Origin: Kuafuiihalomonas sp050331295
GTDB taxonomy: Bacteria; Myxococcota; Kuafuiibacteriia; Kuafuiibacteriales; Kuafuiibacteriaceae
DNA length: 64,000 nt
NCBI GenBank assembly: GCA_050331295.1
Contig: JBHJGZ010000002.1
Location: 62,001 to 126,000, forward strand
Direction: 5' to 3'
Shown: piece after piece, positions 52,501 to 60,024 of the stretch
Layout: each line of letters begins with the position of its first letter
Numbering within the stretch: position 1 is the first letter of the stretch
The notes under the pieces: model-generated
What the model was told of the DNA's origin: nothing
What the model saw: the letters and a program-made list of their open reading frames with translations, nothing else
Database searches by the model: none
Translations under genes and position numbers: made by a program

Positions 52501-54942
52501 GAAAGCCACCTTCGAGGTGTGCTCTCGGAGCTTCATCTTCCGCCGTGCGTCGACCGCGTGGTGTTCATCCTCGGACCCTCCCCGGACGACGACGGAGCGT
52601 CCAACACCAGCGCAGCATGCCCGACCTTCGTCCGAGGCATCGAAGGCTTCGCGCCTCATCTGGCGGGGAGCGTGCATCCGATGACGGCCGAGCGTCTCGG
52701 CATCGACCGCCTCTGCAACTTCGATCTGGAGCTCGTCGCCGCCGACGGCGACATCCATGCCTTTCTCGGGACGGGGAAGGGCCAACCGGAGGACCGACGC
52801 ATCTTCGTGCACGCAGAGGTTCGGGACCTCACCGCCGTTCGTGACGACGCGGGTCGACTGATGGGCTTTCCGGAGCTCGAGCAGGTTTGCGCGGAAGCGC
52901 TGGCCTTGCTGCGCCGGATTCGACGACGAAGCTCGCGACGGGGGCGAGCCGAGAGCAACCGACTGGAGATCACCTTGAGGCCGCCCATCGGTCAGGACCG
53001 GCAGGGCCTCGCCGATACGGTGCGAGACTTCGCGCCGGCGGCCATCGGTCTTGGCCTGGAGGAGATCCGCGTCAACGCGCGGGATCAAAACGGAGAGCAA
53101 AGCGTCTTTCGCCTGCTCAATCCCTCCGGTCTTGGAGTGGAGGTTCTGATCGAGCGGCCCAGCTCGTCGCCCATCCCGTTGATGTCGAAGTATGAGCAAA
53201 AGGTAGCCCAGCTTCGTCGACGGGGCTTGACCCACCCCTACGACCTCGCGCGACGGCTCACCCCCGACGAGGAAGCCGCGTCCCCGGCGCTCCCCCGGGG
53301 GCACATGGAGGAGCTCGACCTCGATGACGAGACCGGCACACTGCTTCCGGTGGATCGACCGCCGGGAGAGAACGTCAGCAGCATCATCGTCGGCCGCATC
53401 ACCACGTTCACCGAGGCGTACCCGGAAGGCATGACGCGCGTCGCGTTGTTTGGCGATCCGAGCCAGGCCATGGGCTCTTTGGCCGAACCGGAGTGTCGAA
53501 GGATCATCGCGGCGCTCGATCTGGCCGAAGAGCTGGATGTCCCTTTGGAGTGGTACGCGATTTCCGGCGGCGCCGAGATCTCCAAAGAAAGCGGCACCGA
53601 GAACATGGACTGGATCTCGGCCGTGCTCCGGCGAATCATCGACTACACGCAGAAGGGCCGCGAGCTGAACGTGGTGGTGTGCGGAATCAACGTAGGGGCC
53701 CAAAGCTATTGGAACGCCGAAGCCACCATGCTCATGCACACCAAGGGCGTCCTCGTGATGGTCCCCGGGTCCGCCATGGTCGTGACCGGGAAGCAGGCGC
53801 TCGATTTCTCGGGAGGCGTCTCGGCGGAGGACAACCTCGGCATCGGAGGCTACGACCGGATCATGGGGCCGAACGGTCAGGCCCAATACTTCGCCGAAAA
53901 CCTGATCTCGGCCGGAAAGGTGTTGCTCCGGTACTACGCCCACAGCTACCGGGCGCCCGGAGAACGGTTCCCGCGCCGACGCCACACCTCGGATCCGGTG
54001 GATCGGGACGTGTGCACATCACGTCACGGTCCCGCTGAAGGCTCCACCTTCGCGACGGTGGGCGAGGTGTTCTCCCGCGAGCACAACCCAGGTCGCAAGC
54101 GCCCCTTCGATATCCGTTCGATCATGCGGGCGGTGGCGGATCAGGACCACCCCCCTCTCGAGCGATGGCGCGACATGCGCGACGCCGAAACCGTGGTCAC
54201 GTGGGACGCCCATCTCGGAGGTCGACCGGTCGCGCTCCTCGGCATCGAGTCGCGCCCCATCAAGCGGATGGGGCTCATTCCGGGGGACGGCCCGAAGATG
54301 TGGACCGCGGGCACCTTGGTGCCTCAGTCCTCTCGAAAGATGGCGCGCTCCATCAACGCGGCCAGCGGGAATCGGCCCTTGGTCGTCCTGGCCAACCTGT
54401 CTGGCTTCGACGGGTCTCCGGAGTCGATGCGGAAGTGGCAGCTCGAGTACGGAGCCGAGATCGGTCGGGCCATCGTCAATTTCGATGGCCCCATCGCGTT
54501 CACCGTCGTGTCCCGATTTCACGGTGGGGCCTTCGTGGTCTTTTCCAATCGTCTTCACGAGAACATGGAGACCTTCGCGGTCGAAGGCAGCTACGCCTCG
54601 GTGATCGGAGGCGGTCCTGCGGCGGCGGTCGTCTTCGCGGGAGAGCTGAGCAAGCGCATTGCGGCCGACCCTCGGGTGGTCGAGGCGGAGGAACAGGTGA
54701 AGCGGTCATCCGGGCCCGGAAAGGCGGAAGCGGGGGTGCGGTTGAGGCAGGCACGGGGATCCGCCCACGCCGAGCACCTCGCCCAGCTCGCCAAGGAATA
54801 CGACGACACCCACTCCGTCGCCCGCGCCCAACGGGTGGGATCGGTCCATCACATCATCGCGCCCGAGCGCCTTCGTCCCGAGCTCATCGCCGCCGTGGAG
54901 CGGGGGATCGAGCGGACGCTGGCCGGCCGCTGCGGCGGGTGA
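49513..54942 (+). CDS. single-chain acyl-CoA carboxylase-like protein with degenerate biotin carboxylase and biotinyl domains
   Basis: Predicted 1,809-residue fusion in the order of eukaryote-type acetyl-CoA carboxylase: BC-like (1 to about 470), BCCP-like (about 575-650), central helical region (about 650-1290), carboxyltransferase (about 1290-1760). The BC part aligns by eye with AccC, but active-site residues are gone: the glycine-rich ATP loop is 'RAPTAVQTGLG' with Arg164 for Lys, and the 'EMNxRxQVEH' site is 'GYDFGRGGEH' (296-305). The biotinyl motif is 'AMNM', Asn613 for Lys. The carboxyltransferase keeps 'ISGGAEI', 'NVGAQSYWNAEA', 'FSGGVSAEDNLGIGGY' and 'WDAHLGGRPVALLGIESRP'. It is therefore likely not a stand-alone biotin carboxylase. 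Last gene of the operon, 21 nt after mch. Confidence 0.8.
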   Translation: MRDRDTVVALVGQGVDTSRIARALREIGLGTGRRFRTLAVVEAQGSGSIVQRSADDVVELPEGLRLHQANEVAPLLAAHGVTAVVPGLGSGEPIFPWAKRVKAEGWRFIGPSVASLRRWLEPLRLRQTAQSLGIATVPWSGKVLHSLDEVKVHAARLGFPVLLRAPTAVQTGLGVARSAKELETTFAAAVERSAQAADSNAGGVLLERLLPGVRRLEVPVVSFPDGRRWILDVIDASLRRRDGSVIVEAPAPGLDVAIQRKVRAAAAQFAEVLRHEHVGTMAFLYRPGTAEVTFLGYDFGRGGEHAAAEMLRGIDLAKLRVALGLDLPLPRGGPPEPRGHAMAAQLRVEPSESHPILMHFRPASGPGVRTDSDARAGDRLSPQAAVAEIIAHGTDRWEALARLRSALAESAYIVRGGETSMSALLHVTRSPELEAGPVVVDWWIEQLREGELRSRQHVAEALLVAAADTHAVGHVADREAFVASAAQGRPATRPPTSRAVELELDGEVHGLVVTALDIDRYEVLTDAGRVQLRFERGMGRERVLICGGTRYAITTSRTDRVHEVLVNGEPYRIRHLPGGVVRADFPAIVVGVDVAEGEQVAAGDPVATLEAMNMELVVASKHSGRVRKVLVQRGQQVSPSQPLVWLESARSRADSERSRVDFGILVRRSAPPPPLDVLQSFFRGFDVALDSAQEAAQVLDPASDLGPLVAAFIRLLELGPASPEIEDAPDGGVRLGYGEFVASFLTTWDARNLPQNFLSRLQEAAEAYGATSLERTPELVEALFRLHMAMARRSELVVCLLGLLGRQLEMSPAPELGYAYRGLLDRLIALTQSILPEVCETARAVQFRLFDGPHLARLRAGYLEEMEAATRQLEEGPSREAIERLISGPLTVTSRLMQRGANSALRAASLEVLLRRYYRSRQLSGSDIEVLDPDGPLLCAAIAADGPGHDRTIVGWLGDLPGLIAYGSVLRGALERLSGPVGLELAIVRSDTAPHTESHLRGVLSELHLPPCVDRVVFILGPSPDDDGASNTSAACPTFVRGIEGFAPHLAGSVHPMTAERLGIDRLCNFDLELVAADGDIHAFLGTGKGQPEDRRIFVHAEVRDLTAVRDDAGRLMGFPELEQVCAEALALLRRIRRRSSRRGRAESNRLEITLRPPIGQDRQGLADTVRDFAPAAIGLGLEEIRVNARDQNGEQSVFRLLNPSGLGVEVLIERPSSSPIPLMSKYEQKVAQLRRRGLTHPYDLARRLTPDEEAASPALPRGHMEELDLDDETGTLLPVDRPPGENVSSIIVGRITTFTEAYPEGMTRVALFGDPSQAMGSLAEPECRRIIAALDLAEELDVPLEWYAISGGAEISKESGTENMDWISAVLRRIIDYTQKGRELNVVVCGINVGAQSYWNAEATMLMHTKGVLVMVPGSAMVVTGKQALDFSGGVSAEDNLGIGGYDRIMGPNGQAQYFAENLISAGKVLLRYYAHSYRAPGERFPRRRHTSDPVDRDVCTSRHGPAEGSTFATVGEVFSREHNPGRKRPFDIRSIMRAVADQDHPPLERWRDMRDAETVVTWDAHLGGRPVALLGIESRPIKRMGLIPGDGPKMWTAGTLVPQSSRKMARSINAASGNRPLVVLANLSGFDGSPESMRKWQLEYGAEIGRAIVNFDGPIAFTVVSRFHGGAFVVFSNRLHENMETFAVEGSYASVIGGGPAAAVVFAGELSKRIAADPRVVEAEEQVKRSSGPGKAEAGVRLRQARGSAHAEHLAQLAKEYDDTHSVARAQRVGSVHHIIAPERLRPELIAAVERGIERTLAGRCGG

Positions 54943-54954
54943 TGCCGATGCGCG

Positions 54955-56892
54955 TCAGGGGCGGCAGCTGGGCGAGAACCAGAAGTACCGCCTGAAGAGG
55001 CGACGGTCCTCCGAGTCGAGTCGGCCATCGTCGTTCAGGTCGGCCACGTCGAGCCGCCCTCTGAAGAAGGCGCGCCAGAACGCGAAGAAATCGTCAGCGT
55101 CGAGCCGGCCGAAGGGTGCCGCGACATCGGCTGGATTACAGACCGTCCCCGCCGGCGCGTTGTTCGCGGCCAGCGACACCGTCAAGGTATCGGCGTAGAC
55201 GCGCCGCTCGGTATCGGCGCTCACGTCGTACTCGCCGGCCGCCGTGACCGAGATGGATGGGAAGCTGTACGCTGGGCTGAACTCGACCCGGCCGTAACCC
55301 AGCTCTCCGCCGTCGCGATAGATGTTCACCTCGAGGTGGCCGTAGTGCTTGCCGCCCGACACCAAGGTCGTGGACCCGTCGGTTTCGGCGACCCACGTCT
55401 CGGGCTCACTCTGGTCGGCTGTCCATTCACTGAAGGGATTGGCACCGCCGAGGGTCTGTGTGACCTCGTCGAACACGCTGCCGCGCAGTCCGTCTCCGGC
55501 GACGCCGACGTCGTAGTAGTGGACACCGACGCCGTCGCCGTCACCGTCCACGAAGGACCGCTCGAACATCTCGCTGTGACCGCTGAAGACCGCGATCACT
55601 CCATACGCCTCGAACATCGAGTGGTACTGCCGAAGCGGTGTACCGCCCTGACCGCTCGACTGTGGGCTCGACATCGGAAATCCGTGGACCCCCGAGCTGT
55701 ATGGGACGTGATGAAACTGCACGAAGATGATCTGTCCTTGGTCTCGGGCGCTCTCGAGCTGATCTTCGACCCAGTTCCACTGCTTTGAGCCGGGGTTGAA
55801 GTCCGCAAGGTCGTCGAATCCCGTCGCACGGTAGTCGGCCGCGGTGAAGTTTGACTGCGTGTCGGTATCGAGGGCGGCCGGATCCCTTCTCTGCTGGTCG
55901 GGCTCGCCGTTGGAGGTATCTAGAGTGAGGACTGTGACCGGACCGTAGTCCTGTCGATAGAAGTTGTCTTCGAACTCGGGAAAGCCGTTCGAAGGATTGT
56001 CGAAATAGGCGCGGAACTTGGCGCGACCCACGGCTGGAGAGTTGTCGCCCGAGGTCGGGTCGACGGTATAGCCGCCGTTGACCGCCCCGAAATTCTCCCA
56101 GTTACCGAGGGCAGGAAGGATCGGGAAGAAACTGAGCGGGCTCGCGTAGACCCCGGCGTTGTGCCGGAAGAACTCGTCCCAGCCGAGCTGGTAGCCACCG
56201 CCCTGAACCAGGTCTCCGGGCATCACCAGGAAGTCCGGGCGGCGTTCCTCCACGATGCCCAGGTTCGCCAGATAGCCCTCCGTCTCGGTCAGGGGGTAGT
56301 CTTCTCGACCGGCCGGTCGCCCCACGCTCGACGGGCTCTGGGCGCCGGTCGACCAGTCCCGCTGGTTCGTGTTGCCTCTTGGTTCGGTCTCCGCGTCGGA
56401 GAACGCGATGAAACGAATGTGGTCCCAGCGGCGGGCGCGAGGTGCCGTCTTGAAGCTTCCAAAGAACAGCTCCGGTCCCTGCTCGACGACATAGAGGTAC
56501 TCGGTGTTGGGGGCCAGTCCGCGCACGTGGACCGCGTGTTTGAAGTTGTCGTTGGAAAGGACGATGTAACCTTGCTCCGCAGCTTGGTCGAGCTCGCGCT
56601 GGTCGTATTGGAGGATCGTCAGCTCTTCGGGTGACGAGTGATAGAACCGAGGCCAACGGAGGTGTCCTCCGTAAACCTTCAGGGTTCCGGGAACGTTCGT
56701 GTCCGTGAGCCACTGGATGAGCATCCCGTCCGAGGAAGGTTGCTGGAGGTATGGATTCACGCGAAACGCGGAAGAGGTTTCGGACGGTTGGGAGCCATCC
56801 TCCGCCCGGGCCGCCGAGGTCGGCAGCGCGAAGATCACGACGGACAAGCCGATCGCGAGACTCGAGGTGTGGGCTTGATCTATCACTCGCAT
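54955..56892 (-). CDS. secreted calcineurin-like metallophosphoesterase (purple acid phosphatase type) with dockerin-like tail
   Basis: Predicted 645-residue exported phosphatase. The signal peptide ends 'AARAE'. An N-terminal fibronectin-like domain ('RVNPYLQQPSSDGMLIQW', and 'HAVHVRGLAPNTEYLY') precedes the two-metal phosphoesterase domain with 'FIAFSDAE', 'FLVMPGDLVQGG', 'LPALGNWENFG', 'FVQFHHVPY' and 'FSGHSEMFERS'. The last about 55 residues hold two calcium-loop-like segments ('RLDADDF', 'DLNDDGRLDSED') of a dockerin-type fold. It probably frees phosphate from extracellular esters. Convergent with the carboxylase-like gene, 12 nt apart. Confidence 0.88.
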   Translation of the reverse strand: MRVIDQAHTSSLAIGLSVVIFALPTSAARAEDGSQPSETSSAFRVNPYLQQPSSDGMLIQWLTDTNVPGTLKVYGGHLRWPRFYHSSPEELTILQYDQRELDQAAEQGYIVLSNDNFKHAVHVRGLAPNTEYLYVVEQGPELFFGSFKTAPRARRWDHIRFIAFSDAETEPRGNTNQRDWSTGAQSPSSVGRPAGREDYPLTETEGYLANLGIVEERRPDFLVMPGDLVQGGGYQLGWDEFFRHNAGVYASPLSFFPILPALGNWENFGAVNGGYTVDPTSGDNSPAVGRAKFRAYFDNPSNGFPEFEDNFYRQDYGPVTVLTLDTSNGEPDQQRRDPAALDTDTQSNFTAADYRATGFDDLADFNPGSKQWNWVEDQLESARDQGQIIFVQFHHVPYSSGVHGFPMSSPQSSGQGGTPLRQYHSMFEAYGVIAVFSGHSEMFERSFVDGDGDGVGVHYYDVGVAGDGLRGSVFDEVTQTLGGANPFSEWTADQSEPETWVAETDGSTTLVSGGKHYGHLEVNIYRDGGELGYGRVEFSPAYSFPSISVTAAGEYDVSADTERRVYADTLTVSLAANNAPAGTVCNPADVAAPFGRLDADDFFAFWRAFFRGRLDVADLNDDGRLDSEDRRLFRRYFWFSPSCRP

Positions 56893-57142
56893 TCTCTACT
56901 CCTGGTCAGTTGAGCCGTTGAAGGAACGCGACCGCCTTATGTCGCATCTCGAAGCGCAACAAGCTGGCCTTTTTTGATTGCGTGTATTGCCACGCCGTTG
57001 ACTCGCTCCTGCCTTCGAGGCCCGTCACTCGAACGGATGCTTGATCATCGTTTCATACGAATGATGCTCGAGGACCACTCTGCTGACACAAAGGCGTGGC
57101 AGGTCCGCACAAACGCGCAACGTCGCCTGAGGCCGATTCTCC

Positions 57143-58402
57143 TCAGCCGAGGTCGGCGGCGATGGTGCGAATGGCTTGGGAGAAGGCGCGCATGTGCCGG
57201 GGTGTGTTGAAGAGATTCGGTGAGATGTACACGCCGTCGTCGGGACCGGGGGCATTTCCAAACGTGAATATCCTGAACTTCTCGCGCAGGATTTTGGTCA
57301 GCTCGAGGCCGGTGATTCCGTCCACCGCCACCCGCGCGAGGCCCGTTCGCAGGGCAGGGTTGCGTTCGGTGATAAACCGGACGCCCTCGACACCTTCGAG
57401 ATCGGCCTCGGCCAACTCGGAGAGGTAGCGCATGCGGGCCGCTTTGTTCTCCGGCCCGACCTGCTCATAGAAGTCGAGCGCCTGGGCGATGGCTGCAACA
57501 GTGGGCCCGCTCCGGGTCCCGACCGACTCGAACTTTCGGACATCCTGTGGATCATGACGGACACCGTACAGAGGCCAGAGCTCCTCGATGCGATCACCAC
57601 GAACGTATAGCGCGCCAGTCCCGAGGGGGGCAGTGAGATGCTTGTGAAGCGAGGTCGCGTAGTAGTCACATCCCAATTCGCGAACGTCGATGGGGATATG
57701 GCCAAAGGTGAGCGCACCATCACAGAGAAGTCGAGCGCCGCTCCGGCGACCGAGGTCTGATAGCGCCTTGATCGGAAGAACGAATCCCCACCCATCGGTG
57801 AGATGACTCGCAACCAGCAGCTTCGTTCGTTGGGTCATCATCGCCGCAAAACGGGAGACGACATCATCGGCGCTGGGAGAGAGCGGAAGGTCCACGAGCT
57901 TCGCCACAATCCCGTGTCGGGCGGCACGTTGCTCGAAGATGGCTCCAGCGTAGAAGTCGTCGTAACGACTGATCAACACCTCATCACCGCGCTGTAGGTC
58001 GAGACCCCAGGCCACGATGTTGAGTCCTTCGGTCGTATTTCTCGTAATCGCTAATTCGGTTTGGTCACAGCCAAAATGGTCAGCGAGCCGTTTCCGAATC
58101 TGCTCCTTATGGGCGAGAAGCCTATAGTTGTGTGGCCGTGGCGCGGACGAGGTCAGCGCGTTGAAGGTAGATAGTGCATCGGTCACGGCCGAAGGATGCG
58201 GGTTGTTTCCGCCACCGTTCAGGATGATGTATCTGCCATCGAGGTTGTACGCTCCGGCTATCAGCTTCCAAAATGGTTCATCCCGCGCGAGGGCGTCGGG
58301 CGAGCTGCGTTTGGGCTTTGGGGCTGCTCTCGCCATCGTCGCCGCGTGCGTCGCAAGCGCGACGCCACCGGCGGCGATGAAGGCTTCTCGTCTCGTGAGC
58401 AT
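57143..58402 (-). CDS. Tat-exported class V aminotransferase (PLP-dependent)
   Basis: Predicted 419-residue PLP enzyme of the cysteine-desulfurase/isopenicillin-epimerase fold. The start 'MLTRREAFIAAGGVALA' is a twin-arginine signal, so the folded holoenzyme would work in the periplasm. The family motifs are 'NTTEGLNIVAWGLDLQRGDEVL', cofactor Asp in 'LLCDGALTFGHIPIDV' and Schiff-base Lys in 'ATSLHKHL'. ATG at 58402 has GGAGAT upstream; the open frame up to 58681 has no such signal and is less likely. The substrate is unknown. Nearby genes do not form an obvious pathway with it. Confidence 0.87.
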   Translation of the reverse strand: MLTRREAFIAAGGVALATHAATMARAAPKPKRSSPDALARDEPFWKLIAGAYNLDGRYIILNGGGNNPHPSAVTDALSTFNALTSSAPRPHNYRLLAHKEQIRKRLADHFGCDQTELAITRNTTEGLNIVAWGLDLQRGDEVLISRYDDFYAGAIFEQRAARHGIVAKLVDLPLSPSADDVVSRFAAMMTQRTKLLVASHLTDGWGFVLPIKALSDLGRRSGARLLCDGALTFGHIPIDVRELGCDYYATSLHKHLTAPLGTGALYVRGDRIEELWPLYGVRHDPQDVRKFESVGTRSGPTVAAIAQALDFYEQVGPENKAARMRYLSELAEADLEGVEGVRFITERNPALRTGLARVAVDGITGLELTKILREKFRIFTFGNAPGPDDGVYISPNLFNTPRHMRAFSQAIRTIAADLG

Positions 58403-58893
58403 GAAGATCTCCTCGGTTTGGATAGTGCATTGGGTTGAGCCATCTGTTGCTCTCTGATCCGAGTGTTCAGTCGGTGCAGATGATGGTGTAGGCGGTTGGC
58501 GACCGTCCGCTTGTGATTTCGGGCTTGTCTCTCGTGTCTCTTTTGGCCCTCGAGCCGAGCGACTTCTTGGTGGCAGTCGGGGCCTCTTGGACGTCGCGGT
58601 CGCCCAAGTTCCTGGGTGAGGCCCTTCGCTCGAAGCATACAAACTCGAAATCGCGACCCGGTCGCCACTCTGTATCGACACTCTGTATCGAGATCAGGCG
58701 GCGGTCGTTCGTTCACGGAGGCGCGGGGTGACCCGTACTCGCCGTCCGGTAGCCCTTTTCATGATTGCAAGTAGATTGCAAGAGTAAGACGATTGTATGA
58801 AATTGGACGGCACACGATTGAGACCTGGGCTCCTGGATATCGAGGCCGCCGGGCGAAGGAGGGCTCGGCCTCCTGATGGCTCTACCTACGAAG
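58403..58893. other. intergenic region with direct repeats
   Basis: Non-coding stretch of about 490 bases between the aminotransferase start and the Fur-family gene, apart from the upstream extension of the aminotransferase frame that I judge untranslated. The only structure seen is the tandem GATTGCAAG repeat at 58764-58783. Confidence 0.4.
58764..58783. repeat. tandem 9-bp direct repeat
   Basis: GATTGCAAG occurs at 58764-58772 and 58775-58783, an 11-nt period (one helix turn), with a third imperfect copy GATTGTATG at 58792-58800. The TTGCA core also appears in the palindrome at 59493-59507 beyond the Fur-like gene, so the same regulator could bind both. Confidence 0.4.
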
Positions 58894-59319
58894 TCAGAGG
58901 CAGTTGTCGCACAAGCCTCTGATGTGAAGCGCGACGTCTTTCTTCCGAAGTGAACGAGGCATTGTCCGGCTCCGGGGGATGTTCAATTCAATGACCGGAA
59001 GGCACTGGATATCGCCGCATTCAGTGCAAACGAAATGCGGGTGACCGGTTTCCGGTTCGTCGGCGCGGGCCACTTCGAATCGCCAGGTGTGGTCGCCGAG
59101 GTCCGAGCGGCGCAGCAGGCCGGCCTCTGCGAGGTCCACGAGGTTACGATAGATGGTAGCTTGGTCTGGGCCGGCTGCGGCCATCTGGTCCACGAGCTCG
59201 CTGTGAGTCAGGGGTTGTTTGGCTCGCATCAAAGCCTCGTACACCGCGATGCGCCCCGGGGTGCAGCGCAGCCCCGCGCCTCGTATCTTTTCGCGAGTTG
59301 TGTCCCGGAATTCGCTCAC
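58894..59319 (-). CDS. Fur/Zur-family metal-responsive repressor
   Basis: Predicted 141-residue dimeric regulator. The N-terminal winged helix contains 'LRCTPGRIAVYEALMR' and 'DQATIYRNLVDLAEAGLL'. The C-terminal half has the metal sites 'GHPHFVCTECGDIQCL' and a terminal 'CDNC', giving the two CxxC pairs of the structural zinc site. Fur, Zur and PerR cannot be separated with certainty. The divergent neighbours (MerC-domain protein, CobW-type GTPase) favour zinc or another divalent metal. GTG at 59319 is chosen because homology starts there; the frame is open to 59454. Confidence 0.85.
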   Translation of the reverse strand: MSEFRDTTREKIRGAGLRCTPGRIAVYEALMRAKQPLTHSELVDQMAAAGPDQATIYRNLVDLAEAGLLRRSDLGDHTWRFEVARADEPETGHPHFVCTECGDIQCLPVIELNIPRSRTMPRSLRKKDVALHIRGLCDNCL

Positions 59320-59492
59320 GCAGGGGCAAGTTACCACTCCCACCTTTCGGTGAACACAATCTTGGTGTTTCCGCGCCAGACCCAGGCCGCGCCAACCCCA
59401 GGGTGTGTGCCATCTCGCCCCTTGCGCTCGGCTTTTGCTGCGATGCGGGCTCAAGAGCCTTGCAGGTGGACCTTCCTTGTCTTACAGTCTAA

Positions 59493-59507
59493 TGCAATTC
59501 AGTTGCA
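59493..59507. promoter_or_regulatory. candidate Fur/Zur operator
   Basis: 15-bp inverted repeat TGCAA-TTCAG-TTGCA in the region between the divergent Fur-type regulator (start 59319) and the MerC-domain gene (start 59614). AT-rich symmetric boxes in this position are typical targets of Fur-family proteins, although the sequence departs from the classical Fur and Zur consensus. No gene was found in 59320-59613. Confidence 0.45.
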
Positions 59508-59613
59508 GCACCACACGGCAGCCGATGAGGACCTCGAAGGATGACCCACACCCAGCCAAGCTTTGGCCGAATCTCCGCAGCATGATGGCCTGGTCTGAGG
59601 AGAGTGTACTCGA

Positions 59614-60024
59614 GTGAGCGAGTGGTCTCTGACGCGCTCCCGGGGCGACGTGGTGGATCGGCTGGGAGCGGTGGCCAGTGGGGTCTGCGCCGCACACTGT
59701 GCGGTGTGTGCAGCCCTTCCAGGAGCGCTCGGAGTCTTGGGCTTGGGTGCGCTTCTGGGTCATGAGGCGGAGTGGACCTTGACCCTTGTCGCGGTGGGTC
59801 TCGGCTTGGTGGCCCTGATGGTGGGCTGGCGAAGGCACCGATCCGCAAGGGTCGCGATCGGGCTGAGCATGGGCATCGTCGGTCTGCTGCTCGCGCGCCG
59901 CTTCGAAGAGGGAGGCGGTCCGATGGCGGGTGCGGTCATGGGTGTCGCCGCTGGACTGCTCCTCGTCATGGGGCATTTTTCGAACATGTATGCCTGTCGG
60001 CGATGCTCCCGGGAAGACGCATGA
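59614..60024 (+). CDS. MerC-domain integral membrane protein
   Basis: Predicted 136-residue inner-membrane protein with four hydrophobic helices. 'DRLGAVASGVCAAHCAVCAALPG' (key residues D-x-x-G, C-A-x-H-C) is the metal-handling first helix of MerC-like proteins, and the end has a Cys pair ('ACRRC'). MerC moves Hg(II), but most chromosomal MerC-domain proteins are not in mercury operons. Here, beside a Fur-type regulator and a CobW-type GTPase, transport or sensing of zinc or a similar metal is more likely. GTG at 59614; the stop overlaps the next ATG (ATGA). Confidence 0.8.
   Translation: MSEWSLTRSRGDVVDRLGAVASGVCAAHCAVCAALPGALGVLGLGALLGHEAEWTLTLVAVGLGLVALMVGWRRHRSARVAIGLSMGIVGLLLARRFEEGGGPMAGAVMGVAAGLLLVMGHFSNMYACRRCSREDA

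Noticed and set aside
52282..53985. 567-codon minus-strand frame opposite the carboxyltransferase region
   Set aside because: Antisense shadow of conserved carboxyltransferase motifs.
49513..54942. Calling the 1,809-residue protein an ordinary acetyl-/propionyl-CoA carboxylase
   Set aside because: The biotin Lys and BC catalytic residues are absent, so the standard reaction is not supported by the sequence.
59614..60024. Mercury-resistance operon
   Set aside because: No merR, merA, merT or merP nearby; only the MerC-like domain is present beside a Fur-type regulator.
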